Shown: positions 35,266-43,848 of the stretch, piece by piece
Numbering within the stretch: the first letter of the stretch is position 1
Layout: each line of letters begins with the position of its first letter
Origin: an uncultured Corynebacterium sp.
GTDB lineage: Bacteria > Actinomycetota > Actinomycetes > Mycobacteriales > Mycobacteriaceae
Assembly: GCF_946998835.1 (NCBI RefSeq)
Contig: NZ_CAMQAZ010000011.1
Location: 1-64,000, forward strand
Direction of reading: 5' to 3'
DNA length: 64,000 nt
Notes under the pieces: model-generated
Told to the model about the DNA's origin: nothing
Database searches by the model: none
The model's input: the letters and a program-made list of their open reading frames with translations, nothing else
Program-made: the position numbers and the translations under genes

Positions 35266-36966
35266 TTAGAGCTGACGACCAACGTGAGCCTCTGCGCGCT
35301 GACGCTCAACCATGTGCGGGTAGTGCAGCTCGAATGCCGGGCGCTCCGAGCGGATACGCGGCATCGAGGTGAAGTTGTGGCGCGGCGGCGGGCAAGAGGT
35401 AGCCCACTCGAGGGAGTTGCCGTAACCCCACGGGTCATCAACAGTGACGACCTCGCCGTAGCGCCAGGACTTGAAGACGTTCCAGACGAACGGGATAACG
35501 GACAGACCCAGGATGAACGCACCCACAGTGGAGATCATGTTCAGCGTGGTGAAACCGTCGGTCTCGAGGTAGTCGGCGTAACGACGCGGCATACCTTCGT
35601 TACCCAGCCAGTGCTGAACCAGGAAGGTCAGGTTGAAGCCGATGAAGGTCAACCAGAAGTGAACCTTTGCCAGCTTCTCGTCGAGCATACGACCGGTCAT
35701 CTTCGGGAACCAGAAGTAAACGCCCGAGTAGGAAGCGAAGACCAGGGTACCGAACAGCGTGTAGTGGAAGTGTGCAACGACGAAGTAGGTGTCGGAGACG
35801 TGGAAGTCCAGCGGCGGGGAAGCCAGCATAATACCGGTCAGACCACCGAACAGGAAGGTCACGATGAAGCCGAGAGCGAAGGTCATCGGGGACTCGAAGG
35901 TCATGTGGCCGCGCCACATGGTACCCATCCAGTTGATGAACTTAACACCGGTCGGGACCGAAATCAGGAAGGTCATGAACGAGAAGAACGGAAGCAGAAC
36001 GCCACCGGTCACGAACATGTGGTGCGCCCACACAGCCATGGACAGACCTGCAATAGACAGGGTTGCGAAGACCATACCTGCGTATCCGAACAGCGGCTTG
36101 CGGGAGAAGACCGGCACAACCTCGGTGATGATGCCCACGAACGGCAACAGCAGGACGTAGACCTCTGGGTGACCGAAGAACCAGAACAGGTGCTGCCACA
36201 GCATGGCGCCACCGTTAGCCGGGTCGTAGATGTGACCGCCCAGCTTACGGTCGTACAGAACGCCGAGAGCAGCTGCAGTCAGAATCGGGAAGATCAGCAG
36301 AGCCAGGATCGAGGTGACCAGGATGTTCCAGGTGAAGATCGGCATACGGAACATGGTCATGCCCGGTGCGCGGAGGCACAGAACTGTGGTGGTCATGTTA
36401 ATAGCGGAAGCGATGGTACCGACACCACCGATACCGACACCGACGATCCACAGGTCAGAACCGACACCCGGGGAGTGAATCGGGTCAGACAGCGGGGAGT
36501 ACATGGTCCAACCGAAGTCAGCAGCACCACCCGGGGTCAGGAAGCCCGACAGCATCAGAATGCCACCGACAGTGGTCAGCCAGAAGCCGAAAGCGTTCAG
36601 ACGCGGGAAAGCCACGTCCGGCGCACCAATCTGAAGCGGCAGAATGTAGTTAGCAAAACCCCACACAATCGGGGTACCGAACAGAAGCAGCATCACCGTG
36701 CCGTGCATGGTGAACATCTGGTTGAACTGCTCGTTGGAAAGGAACTGGAGTCCTGGGGCGAAGAGCTCAGCACGGATAAGCAGAGCCATCAGGCCGCCGA
36801 CAAAGAAGAACGAGAAGGACATAATGATGTACATAATGCCCAGCTTCTTGTGGTCGGTCGTGGTCAGCATATCCCACGCCCAGCTGCCCTTACGCTCATG
36901 TCCGAACGGCTGCGGCCGTTCCGGCGCTACAACGCCGTGATCTGGACGAGGCGCTACTGCAGTCAT
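35266..36966 (-). CDS. ctaD: Cytochrome c oxidase subunit 1 (aa3 type)
   Basis: A 566-residue integral membrane protein, the core of the terminal oxidase: oxygen is reduced to water with proton pumping. The start ATG 36966 has AAGGAGG four bases upstream. About twelve transmembrane helices are seen. Ligand and channel signatures: MFTMHGTVM (heme a ligand), FWFFGHPEVYVLLLPF (CuB His-Tyr), VWAHHMFVTG (CuB histidines), and AHFHYTLFGTLVFA (heme a and a3 histidines). In Corynebacteriales it joins with ctaC, ctaE and the cytochrome bcc complex encoded elsewhere. A terminator follows. Confidence 0.98.
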   Translation of the reverse strand: MTAVAPRPDHGVVAPERPQPFGHERKGSWAWDMLTTTDHKKLGIMYIIMSFSFFFVGGLMALLIRAELFAPGLQFLSNEQFNQMFTMHGTVMLLLFGTPIVWGFANYILPLQIGAPDVAFPRLNAFGFWLTTVGGILMLSGFLTPGGAADFGWTMYSPLSDPIHSPGVGSDLWIVGVGIGGVGTIASAINMTTTVLCLRAPGMTMFRMPIFTWNILVTSILALLIFPILTAAALGVLYDRKLGGHIYDPANGGAMLWQHLFWFFGHPEVYVLLLPFVGIITEVVPVFSRKPLFGYAGMVFATLSIAGLSMAVWAHHMFVTGGVLLPFFSFMTFLISVPTGVKFINWMGTMWRGHMTFESPMTFALGFIVTFLFGGLTGIMLASPPLDFHVSDTYFVVAHFHYTLFGTLVFASYSGVYFWFPKMTGRMLDEKLAKVHFWLTFIGFNLTFLVQHWLGNEGMPRRYADYLETDGFTTLNMISTVGAFILGLSVIPFVWNVFKSWRYGEVVTVDDPWGYGNSLEWATSCPPPRHNFTSMPRIRSERPAFELHYPHMVERQRAEAHVGRQL

Positions 36967-37294
36967 TCTTCCTCCTTACTACGCGAAGATTTCCTGTAAC
37001 TCACTACAGGGATTTTAAGTTTTGTCCTTGTGAGAATAGTGCAGGTGAGTACGCGACGGCGAACCCACCTACCGCTATGTGCCAGATTCTAGTCTGAACC
37101 TTGGAAAAAGTTAAGGCTAAGGGATTTTCCGGCTCACTTCCCTGCTCAGTTAAGCACACTATTAGTTTCCTGAGAATTGTCTTAACCTGGGCTAACGCCT
37201 TTTTAGCAGGAATCGCCGCGGTTAAGACTACTACCCCCGTGTGTGCGATCACTACAGCAGGAACCGTGATGAAAAGGTCCCTATACCTCTGCTT
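36967..37294. other. Intergenic region between nrdF and ctaD
   Basis: A 328-bp gap with the ctaD ribosome site at its right-hand border and, by position, the ctaD promoter. An 82-codon minus-strand frame at 37004-37252 has no ribosome site or motif and is not called. No repeats or terminator hairpin of note were seen. Confidence 0.5.
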
Positions 37295-38311
37295 TTAGAA
37301 GTCCCAGTCCTCATCCTCGGTCACTTCGGCCTTACCCATGACGTAGGAAGAACCGGAACCTGAGAAGAAGTCATGGTTTTCGTCAGCATTCGGCGACAGC
37401 GCCGACAGGATTGCCGGTGAAACCCGAGTTTCGTCGGACGGGAACATGCCCTCGTACCCTAGGTTGTTCAGCGCCTTGTTGCCGTTGTAACGCAGGAAGC
37501 GCTTGACATCCTCAGTCCAGCCGAGCTCGTCGTACATTTCCTCGGTGTACTGGATCTCATTGTCGTAGAGGTCAAACATGAGATCGAAGGTGTATTCCTT
37601 CAGCTCGTCACGCTCTGCCTGGGTCAGACGCTCGAGGTTGCGCTGGTACTTGTAACCGATGTAGTAACCGTGCACTGCCTCATCACGAATAATCAGACGA
37701 ATGATATCCGCGGTATTGGTCAGCTTGGCGTGGCTGGACCAGTACATCGGCAGGTAAAAGCCCGAGTAAAATAGGAAGGACTCCAGCAGCGTGGAAGCAA
37801 CCTTCTTCTTCTGCGGGTTATCGCCCTCGTAGTAGTCGAGGATGATCTTGGCCTTCTTCTGCAGGTACTCGTTTTCCTCACCCCAGCGGAAAGCATCCTG
37901 AATCTCAGGGGTCGACGCCAGTGTCTGGAAGATTGACGAGTAGCTCTTAGCGTGCACCGACTCCATGAAGGCAATGTTGGTGTACACAGCTTCCTCGTGC
38001 GGGGTCAGCGCATCTGGAATAAGTGATACCGCACCAACCGTGCCCTGGATGGTGTCCAGCATGGTCAGGCCAGTGAATACGCGCATGGTGGTGCGCTGTT
38101 CCAAGGCGTTGAGCGTATTCCAGCTCTTGATGTCGTTCGACAGCGGCACCTTTTCCGGCAACCAGAAGTTACCGGTCAGACGATCCCAAACCTCGAGATC
38201 CTTGTCATCAGGAATCGTATTCCAGTCAATTGCCGCTACTGGGCATGCACGCGCTTCTGGATTCTTCTCACGATGGGCCGGAGTCGAGGGCGGGCAATCA
38301 TCGAAACTCAC
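37295..38311 (-). CDS. nrdF: Class Ib ribonucleotide reductase beta subunit
   Basis: A 338-residue radical-generating subunit that partners NrdE to reduce ribonucleoside diphosphates. Start GTG 38311 (MSFDDCPPS) with GAGAGG upstream. Helix signatures with metal ligands are visible: DTIQGTVGAVSL, YTNIAFMESVHAKSYS (Glu and His ligands, tyrosine nearby), LLESFLFYSGFYLPMYW and RDEAVHGYYIGYKYQ (Glu, His ligands). The C-terminal tail is acidic (EVTEDEDWDF) and binds NrdE. Class Ib beta subunits use manganese, loaded with help from NrdI. It is separated from nrdE by deoD and has its own upstream region with a perfect 30-bp palindrome. Confidence 0.96.
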   Translation of the reverse strand: MSFDDCPPSTPAHREKNPEARACPVAAIDWNTIPDDKDLEVWDRLTGNFWLPEKVPLSNDIKSWNTLNALEQRTTMRVFTGLTMLDTIQGTVGAVSLIPDALTPHEEAVYTNIAFMESVHAKSYSSIFQTLASTPEIQDAFRWGEENEYLQKKAKIILDYYEGDNPQKKKVASTLLESFLFYSGFYLPMYWSSHAKLTNTADIIRLIIRDEAVHGYYIGYKYQRNLERLTQAERDELKEYTFDLMFDLYDNEIQYTEEMYDELGWTEDVKRFLRYNGNKALNNLGYEGMFPSDETRVSPAILSALSPNADENHDFFSGSGSSYVMGKAEVTEDEDWDF

Positions 38312-38628
38312 GTGGAAACCTCTCCCTTTTCATTCATATCGCCGTTTTTTAGAGTGCACCTTATATATAAGGTGCACTCTTCACTCTTTACGAGCTCAAA
38401 CAGCAACTGCAGCTGCGTCGACTATTTCAGCCGCGTCTCGCCACAAAACGTCAGGCTCCCGGTAAAAGGAGCCACTACTCTCTGCAGCTTACCCACACCG
38501 CTGACCTAATGCACCTCACAAGGGGAAAACTTCCCATTGAACGCTCTTTATGCCAGTCGCCCCTCCCCCAACACCACGTCACACAAAGAAAAAGGTGCCA
38601 GCTGTGGCGCGGCGCCAACGGTTTCGGG
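38312..38628. other. nrdF upstream region
   Basis: A 317-bp gap between nrdF and deoD. The right half has no recognised feature. The left part includes the nrdF promoter and the 30-bp palindrome listed separately. No NrdR-like box was found here, unlike the region before nrdH. Confidence 0.5.
38352..38381. promoter_or_regulatory. Perfect 30-bp palindrome in the nrdF promoter region
   Basis: All 15 base pairs of the two arms match, from AGAGTGCACCTTATA to its complement, with no loop. It lies 41 bases upstream of the nrdF start. It does not match the NrdR consensus, DtxR, Zur or MntR boxes known to me, and lacks a T run on either strand to act as a terminator. A strong operator for a dimeric regulator is the simplest reading. 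Confidence 0.75.
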
Positions 38629-39354
38629 CTAGATTCGAGCCAGGGGCAAAGCTAACTCCATCATCGTGGTAAATGCCTTCTCACGTTCTTCCGGAGTGGT
38701 CTTTCCACCTGTGACAATGTTGTCAGACACAGTGAAGATGCCCATTGCCTCCGCACCGGCCTCCGCGGCTGTCGCATACAAGCCAGCCGATTCCATTTCC
38801 ACTGCCAGCACGCCCATTCGAGCCCAACGATTATTCACATCTCCCCGGAAATTGTAGAAGATGTCGCTGGACAGGACGTTGCCGACGTGCGTGGTGATGC
38901 CCTGTTCACGAGCTCGATCACGCACGTCTTCGATCAGGCGGAAGGATGCAGCCGGGGCGAAGGTTCCCGGCAGGTTGTACTGAGACAGGAAATTGGAATC
39001 AGTCGACGCAGTCTGACCGATAACCACGTCATACAGGTCCAGTTCTGGCTGCAGCGCGCCACACGAACCGACGCGAATCAGCTTCTTACAACCGAAGACG
39101 TGGATGAGCTCCCAGGAGTAGAGCGAAATGGACGGAATACCCATGCCGGAGCCCATGACGGACACCTCCTGCCCCTGGTAGGTGCCAGTAAAGCCAAGCA
39201 TGTTGCGGACCTCGTTGAACTGAACGACATCCTCCAAGTAGGTCTCCGCGATGAACTTGGCTCGCAGCGGATCACCGGGCAACAGAATAGTCTCTGCGAT
39301 TGGTGCACCCTTTGGGTTGATGTGCGGAGTGCTCTTGCCGGCGGTCTCAGACAT
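38629..39354 (-). CDS. deoD: Purine nucleoside phosphorylase, DeoD type
   Basis: A 241-residue enzyme that splits purine (deoxy)nucleosides to base and pentose-1-phosphate. ATG 39354 is preferred because GAGGA lies about eight bases upstream; a second ATG three codons earlier is too close to it. Signatures: ETILLPGDPLRAKFIAETYL, MGSGMGIPSISLYSWEL, and LAVEMESAGLYATAAEAG with the catalytic Glu. Hexameric trimer-of-dimers family. It is placed between nrdF and nrdE, where C. glutamicum carries other genes, so nucleoside salvage and dNTP synthesis genes are here next to each other. Confidence 0.94.
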   Translation of the reverse strand: MSETAGKSTPHINPKGAPIAETILLPGDPLRAKFIAETYLEDVVQFNEVRNMLGFTGTYQGQEVSVMGSGMGIPSISLYSWELIHVFGCKKLIRVGSCGALQPELDLYDVVIGQTASTDSNFLSQYNLPGTFAPAASFRLIEDVRDRAREQGITTHVGNVLSSDIFYNFRGDVNNRWARMGVLAVEMESAGLYATAAEAGAEAMGIFTVSDNIVTGGKTTPEEREKAFTTMMELALPLARI

Positions 39355-39520
39355 GGTTTCCATCCTCTTCCCCCATTACGCATGGGTAAAAATAAACGAG
39401 AAAAATAAGCGAGCTTTTATCTGCCAGTGACCAGGGTAATTATCTGCCTCACATCCATCAATAGTGCTATTTAGGTGTGTTTCCTATTGAGTGGATTAAT
39501 AAATGAAGCAATTAAAAAGA

Positions 39521-39560
39521 CGCGAGAATCTCCCCGACAAAACTCGGGAGGATTCTCGCG
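39521..39560 (-). terminator. Intrinsic terminator after nrdE
   Basis: A ten-bp stem (CGCGAGAATC with GATTCTCGCG) plus an inner CCGA/TCGG stretch lies 34 bases after nrdE stop. On the minus strand it is followed by TCTTTTTAATT. It separates nrdE from deoD. Confidence 0.88.
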
Positions 39561-39593
39561 CCTTCAGCGAAACAGCGCTACAGCACGTCCGGC

Positions 39594-41747
39594 TTAGAGC
39601 ATGCAGGAAACGCAGCCCTCGACCTCAGTGCCCTCCAGTGCAACCTGACGCAGGCGGATGTAGTACAGAGTCTTAATACCCTTGCGCCATGCGTAAATCT
39701 GCGCACGGTTGAGGTCACGGGTACTCACCGTGTCCTTGAAGAACAGCGTCAGCGACAGTCCCTGGTCAACGTACTTAGTAGCAACCGCGTAGGTGTCAAT
39801 GATCTTCTCGTAGCCAATTTCGTAGGCATCCTGGAAGTACTCGCGGTTGTCATTGTCCAAGTGCGGAGCCGGGTAGTACACGCGACCAATCTTGCCCTCC
39901 TTGCGAATCTCAATCTGAGACGCAATCGGGTGGATTGACGAGGTCGAGTTGTTGATGTAGGAAATCGAACCGGTCGGCGGGACTGCCTGCAGGTTCCGGT
40001 TGAACAGGCCGTGCTCCATGACGTCGGCCTTCAGCTGCGCCCAGTCCTCGGCATCCGGGATGTGCGCGGAGGAGTTCGCGAAAATCTCCTTGACGTGCTG
40101 AGTCTTTGGCTGGAAGTCTGCCGGGTCGAAGTTATCGAAGTACTTGCCACTGGCGTAGTCGGAGTTTTCAAAGTTGACGAACTTCTGACCGCGCTCGCGA
40201 GCAATCTTGTTGGATGCGCGCAGGACAGCGTAGAGCACTGCCGCAAAGTAGGCGTTGGTGAAGTCCAAGCCCTCTTCCGAACCGTACATAATCTTCTCGC
40301 GACCTAGGTAGCCATGCAGGTTCATCTGCCCCAGGCCGATGGCGTGAGACCCGTCGTTGCCCTTGCGAATCGACGGCACTGAGTCAATAGAAGTCTGCTC
40401 ACTAACCGCGGTCAGGCCACGGATGGCGGTCTCAACGGTGCGACCGAAATCCGGCGAATCCATGGTCATCGCAATATTCAGCGAGCCGAGGTTACAGGAA
40501 ATATCCTCACCAACGTGCTCATAAGACAGGTCCGCATTGTAGGTCGACGGAGTGTTGACCTGCAGAATCTCCGAGCAGAGGTTCGACATATTAATACGTC
40601 CCTCAATCGGGTTCGCGCGGTTAACCGTGTCTTCGAACATGATGTACGGGTAGCCGGACTCAAACTGAATCTCAGCGATGGTCTGGAAGAACTGACGCGC
40701 GTTGATCTTCTGCTTACGAATACGCGGGTCCTCGACCATATCCGCGTAGTTCTCAGTGATGTTGATGTCCGCAAACGGCTTACCGTAGACGCGCTCAACA
40801 TCGTACGGGCTGAAGAGGTACATGTCGTCGTTACGCTTGGCCAGCTCGAACGTGATGTCCGGAATGACTATGCCGAGAGACAGCGACTTAATGCGAATCT
40901 TCTCGTCGGCGTTCTCACGCTTGGTGTCCAAGAAGCGCATGATATCCGGGTGGTGCGCGTGCAGGTACACGGCACCCGCGCCCTGGCGGGCACCCAGCTG
41001 GTTAGCGTAGGAGAAGGAGTCCTCCAGCAGCTTCATAACCGGGATGACACCGGAAGACTGGTTCTCAATGTGCTTAATCGGAGCGCCCTGTTCACGCAGG
41101 TTGCTCAGCAGCAACGCCACACCGCCGCCGCGCTTGGACAGCTGCAGCGAGGAGTTGATGGCGCGGCCGATGGACTCCATGTTGTCCTCGATACGCAGCA
41201 GGAAGCAGCTCACCGGCTCACCGCGCTGGGCCTTACCGGAGTTGAGGAAAGTAGGAGTAGCAGGCTGGAAACGGCCGGTGATGATTTCATCAACCAGGTG
41301 CTGCGCGAGCCCCAAGTCGCCGTCGGCAAGCGTAAGAGCAACCATGCAGACGCGGTCTTCGTAGCGTTCCAAGTAACGCTTACCGTCGAAGGTCTTCAGC
41401 GTGTACGAGGTGTAGTACTTGTAAGCACCCAGGAAAGTCTTGAAACGGAACTTGTGGGCGTAGGCCTGCTTGAACAGGGCCTTGACGTCCTCGAATTCGT
41501 ACTTCTCCAGAACTTCAGCCTCGTAGTAGTGGTTTTCTACCAGGTAATCGAGCTTCTCCCGCAGATTGTGGAAGAAGACAGTGTTCTGATTGACGTGCTG
41601 CAAGAAGAACTGCCGCGCAGCCATGCGATCCTTATCGAACTGAATCTTGCCGTCTTCACCGTACAGATTCAGCAGCGCATTGAGCGCATGGTAATCCAGC
41701 TTGTCCTCGCCCACCGGCTCCGCGACCTGCTTACCCTTTTCCGACAC
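39594..41747 (-). CDS. nrdE: Class Ib ribonucleotide reductase alpha subunit
   Basis: A 717-residue catalytic subunit. GTG 41747 is the start because AAAGGAG lies five bases upstream; the frame is open for 20 more codons. The N-terminal domain lacks an ATP-cone, as usual for class Ib. Catalytic signatures: RGEPVSCFLLRIEDNM (first redox cysteine), SNLCSEILQ and NLGSLNIAM, HAIGLGQMNLHG, and the C-terminal CVSCML with the shuttle cysteines that NrdH reduces. With nrdI and nrdH upstream it makes the nrdHIE set; a 183-bp gap before nrdE could carry an internal promoter. Confidence 0.97.
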   Translation of the reverse strand: MSEKGKQVAEPVGEDKLDYHALNALLNLYGEDGKIQFDKDRMAARQFFLQHVNQNTVFFHNLREKLDYLVENHYYEAEVLEKYEFEDVKALFKQAYAHKFRFKTFLGAYKYYTSYTLKTFDGKRYLERYEDRVCMVALTLADGDLGLAQHLVDEIITGRFQPATPTFLNSGKAQRGEPVSCFLLRIEDNMESIGRAINSSLQLSKRGGGVALLLSNLREQGAPIKHIENQSSGVIPVMKLLEDSFSYANQLGARQGAGAVYLHAHHPDIMRFLDTKRENADEKIRIKSLSLGIVIPDITFELAKRNDDMYLFSPYDVERVYGKPFADINITENYADMVEDPRIRKQKINARQFFQTIAEIQFESGYPYIMFEDTVNRANPIEGRINMSNLCSEILQVNTPSTYNADLSYEHVGEDISCNLGSLNIAMTMDSPDFGRTVETAIRGLTAVSEQTSIDSVPSIRKGNDGSHAIGLGQMNLHGYLGREKIMYGSEEGLDFTNAYFAAVLYAVLRASNKIARERGQKFVNFENSDYASGKYFDNFDPADFQPKTQHVKEIFANSSAHIPDAEDWAQLKADVMEHGLFNRNLQAVPPTGSISYINNSTSSIHPIASQIEIRKEGKIGRVYYPAPHLDNDNREYFQDAYEIGYEKIIDTYAVATKYVDQGLSLTLFFKDTVSTRDLNRAQIYAWRKGIKTLYYIRLRQVALEGTEVEGCVSCML

Positions 41748-41930
41748 GTTGACTCCTTTGACATCTATTTCCCCGCGCAGTGTCTGTTCAAACACTGCCC
41801 AGAACAATCTAATCTAGCTATTTTCCTCGCGCACCGCTTTACGACGGCTTCCGCGAGCGCATCCACACGGCTGCTCTCAGTGTCCCTTCCCTCGACACTG
41901 GGAGCGCCCTACGGTTCCAAGAGCCCTAAC

Positions 41931-42353
41931 TTAGGCGCTAGCTTTACCGTGGAAGAACTCCTCTAGCCCTTCTCGAACTCGCTGCACATCATGGTCGGTT
42001 CCCATCAACTCGAAACGATACAAGTATGGAACCTTGCACTTGTAGGAGATCACATCTCCTGCCTTGCAGAAGTCTTCACCGAAGTTGAGATTTCCCGCGG
42101 CAATGACCCCTCGAATGTATGAGCGGTTGTGCTCATTATTGAGAAATTTGATTACCTGCGGCGGAACTGGCCGTGAGTTACCACCGCTGATCGAAGCACC
42201 GCCACCGTAAGTCGGACAAATGAGGACATAGGGCTCATCGACGATAAGCTCCGGCTCATTGCGACGGATTGGAATGCGGGCGTTTTTGATACCTAGCTTT
42301 TCGACAAACTTGTGTGTATTCCCCGTCGCCGAGGAGAAATACACCACCAGCAT
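41931..42353 (-). CDS. nrdI: Class Ib RNR assembly flavodoxin
   Basis: A 140-residue flavodoxin that supplies the oxidant for assembling the metal-tyrosyl radical cofactor of NrdF. ATG 42353 (MLVVYFSSATGNTH) is chosen since NrdI starts at the FMN phosphate-binding loop; a longer frame runs 19 codons upstream. Later segments ICPTYGGG and GVIAAGNLNFGEDFC line the FMN ring. It lies 84 bp after nrdH stop and 183 bp before nrdE start. Confidence 0.96.
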   Translation of the reverse strand: MLVVYFSSATGNTHKFVEKLGIKNARIPIRRNEPELIVDEPYVLICPTYGGGASISGGNSRPVPPQVIKFLNNEHNRSYIRGVIAAGNLNFGEDFCKAGDVISYKCKVPYLYRFELMGTDHDVQRVREGLEEFFHGKASA

Positions 42354-42437
42354 GAGAACTTCACCCTTTACATCGCAAAACCCCCCGATATCCGTTTCCC
42401 GAGTGGCCAACGAAATCTGCGGGGAGGTGTGTGAATT

Positions 42438-42662
42438 TTAAGCTGCCTGGAGAGCCTTGATGCGGTCCGGACGGAAACCCGACCAGGTCTCGGTGCCAGT
42501 GTCAACGACTGGAGCCTGGAGGTGACCGAGGGCCATGACGTAGTCCCGAGCCTCATCGTCCATGGTGATGTCGACGATATCGTAGGCAATTCCAGCCTTA
42601 TCGAGGGCGCGAGTGGTAGCGCGGCACTGGACACATGCAGGCTTGCTGTAAACGGTAACCAT
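42438..42662 (-). CDS. nrdH: NrdH-redoxin (glutaredoxin-like electron donor for NrdE)
   Basis: A 74-residue redoxin with active site CVQC in VYSKPACVQCRAT, and the family segments DIVDITMDDEARDYV and SGFRPDRIKAL. The start ATG 42662 is the one that gives normal NrdH length; a 41-codon frame extension upstream has no similarity. NrdH takes electrons from thioredoxin reductase and reduces NrdE. First gene of the nrdHIE unit. Confidence 0.96.
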   Translation of the reverse strand: MVTVYSKPACVQCRATTRALDKAGIAYDIVDITMDDEARDYVMALGHLQAPVVDTGTETWSGFRPDRIKALQAA

Positions 42663-42845
42663 GACTCTCACAAACTTTCTGGCTTTGACTAAGACCAATA
42701 AATCGGGACGACTTCGTACAAACAATGGAAGCGGCCTAGGAATCAGCGAACTGATTGACCGGCTGAAAGCTCCCGTGAGGTTCATGAGAAACCGAGTACG
42801 GGTGGCCGACAGGTCCTTGTAACTATCCTTGGCTCGACACGTGAA

Positions 42846-42893
42846 ACACTACACTTGGTATCTGAAAAACTCTAGTCGCACTAGATGTAGTAG
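42846..42893. promoter_or_regulatory. Pair of NrdR-like boxes upstream of nrdHIE
   Basis: Two imperfect palindromes, 42846-42861 and 42878-42893, each agree with about 11 of 16 positions of the NrdR consensus (acaCwAtATaTwGtgt). Their centres are 32 bp apart, three helical turns, the arrangement usual for NrdR operators. They lie about 185-230 bp upstream of nrdH. NrdR represses class I ribonucleotide reductase genes in response to dATP/ATP. Confidence 0.6.
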
Positions 42894-43296
42894 TCACAAG
42901 CATGATATTCCCTGTTCGGAGATATCTGGCGCACAAGATGTTGTACGCACACGCACCACAACCTTGTAATTTCACCGCGAAAATTCCCGAAAATCACGGA
43001 AAAACAGCTATCGCGATATTTTGGTTAAGCCAATTAGCGCATGACGCCCCGCGGCCGACCGCACCAATTCCAGGCGCCGCAGCACTCTTCCCTCCCCTTG
43101 CCCAACTTCGGATTCAGCTGCAACCCCAAAATTCGCGGGCTGCACATGTGAACACGGGCTGCAAATGTGAAACTGTGCGAGTTTATGACACTTTCAAGCC
43201 ATTTTTCGGGCCATTTTTGACATAAGCGTAGTCAGTAACTTCCATCACCCCACCGCCCCCAGCCATAAACGCTGCCACCGCCCGAACCTGCCCCCT
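42894..43296. other. Non-coding stretch upstream of nrdH with an intergenic repeat
   Basis: No credible gene is seen; the frame at 42902-43225 is not supported by a ribosome site. The right part contains repeat copy A (listed separately). The remainder is Pro-codon-like C-rich sequence without a clear function. Confidence 0.5.
43135..43240. repeat. Intergenic repeat, copy A
   Basis: A 106-bp stretch highly similar to 47668-47791. Shared elements are GCGGGCTGCACATGTGAA, AACTGTGCGAGTTTATGACAC-like sequence with small changes, GCCATTTTTCGGGCCATTTTTG, and AAGCG..GTCAGTAACT. It has two GGGCTGCA(C/A)ATG units, copy B has three. The sequence is non-coding in both places. Confidence 0.85.
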
Positions 43297-43306
43297 CCAA
43301 AAACCG

Positions 43307-43356
43307 AAAACCGCAACCCTTAGCCACAGTGAACTGCGACTTCAGATTGCGGTTTT
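43307..43356 (-). terminator. Terminator of rpmJ
   Basis: Ten-base arms AAAACCGCAA (43307-43316) and TTGCGGTTTT (43347-43356) enclose a 30-base loop that can fold further; on the minus strand this is followed by CGGTTTTTGG, downstream of rpmJ. Confidence 0.7.
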
Positions 43357-43404
43357 GGCAATAAATTAAGGAAGCTACTTGCTTCGCGCCGACCTAAATA
43401 AGGC

Positions 43405-43527
43405 TTAGCCCTGGCGGGCCTTGAAGCGCGGCTCCTTCTTGTTGATCACGTAGACCTTGCCACGACGGCGCACGACCTGAGCGCCCGGCTTGTTCTTCAG
43501 CGACCGAAGGGACTTGCGGACCTTCAT
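43405..43527 (-). CDS. rpmJ: 50S ribosomal protein L36, zinc-free type
   Basis: A 40-residue basic ribosomal protein, MKVRKSLRSLKNKPGAQVV, ATG 43527 with AAAGGAGCG five bases upstream. The normal zinc-binding pattern (CxxC..C..H) is absent: no cysteine occurs. Such cysteine-free L36 paralogues can replace the zinc type when zinc is scarce. A second, zinc-binding rpmJ would be expected in the ribosomal protein cluster elsewhere. Confidence 0.93.
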   Translation of the reverse strand: MKVRKSLRSLKNKPGAQVVRRRGKVYVINKKEPRFKARQG

Positions 43528-43770
43528 TCGGGCGCTCCTTTCTACTCGGCTCCGAAACGGGAACGTGCACGCTGCACTATCCCGGACAATCACCCCAGTG
43601 ACTGCCTGGCAACGCACCCTTCCTGACAATCCGAAGAAATATCAAAGAGTATGCGTTACGACACGAGTTGCCATACTACCCAATAAGCAGAATAACTCCA
43701 AAAAGCCGGGGGAATCATGTTCTTTAGAACCAGCCCTGATGCCTAGCTGCCCCACTGCACACCAGCCTCT

Positions 43771-43824
43771 CGATTCACACCGGCCCCCGACTTCGCACCG
43801 GCCCCCGACTTCACACCGTCCCCG
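43771..43824. repeat. 18-bp tandem repeat (three units)
   Basis: Three adjacent units close to GACTTCACACCGGCCCCC, each with one to three changes, lie between the sugar porter stop and rpmJ. They are outside any gene. The rest of 43528-43848 contains the rpmJ promoter region and nothing else recognised. Confidence 0.75.
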
Positions 43825-43848
43825 ACCAACACGCCGGCCTCTGCCTGG

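Noticed and set aside
35284..36999. 571-codon plus-strand frame opposite ctaD
   Set aside because: Antisense to cytochrome oxidase subunit 1. The composition (Glu, Gln, His, Gly) is an echo of codons on the other strand.
38352..38381. Palindrome before nrdF as a transcription terminator
   Set aside because: Neither strand has a T run after the stem, and it lies just upstream of a gene start, not after one.
40515..41966. 483-codon plus-strand frame opposite nrdE
   Set aside because: Antisense to a full nrdE gene. Val/Leu/Gln-rich without any motif.
43135..43240. CRISPR array from the repeated GGGCTGCACATG units
   Set aside because: Only two or three adjacent 12-17-bp units without regular spacers and no cas genes.
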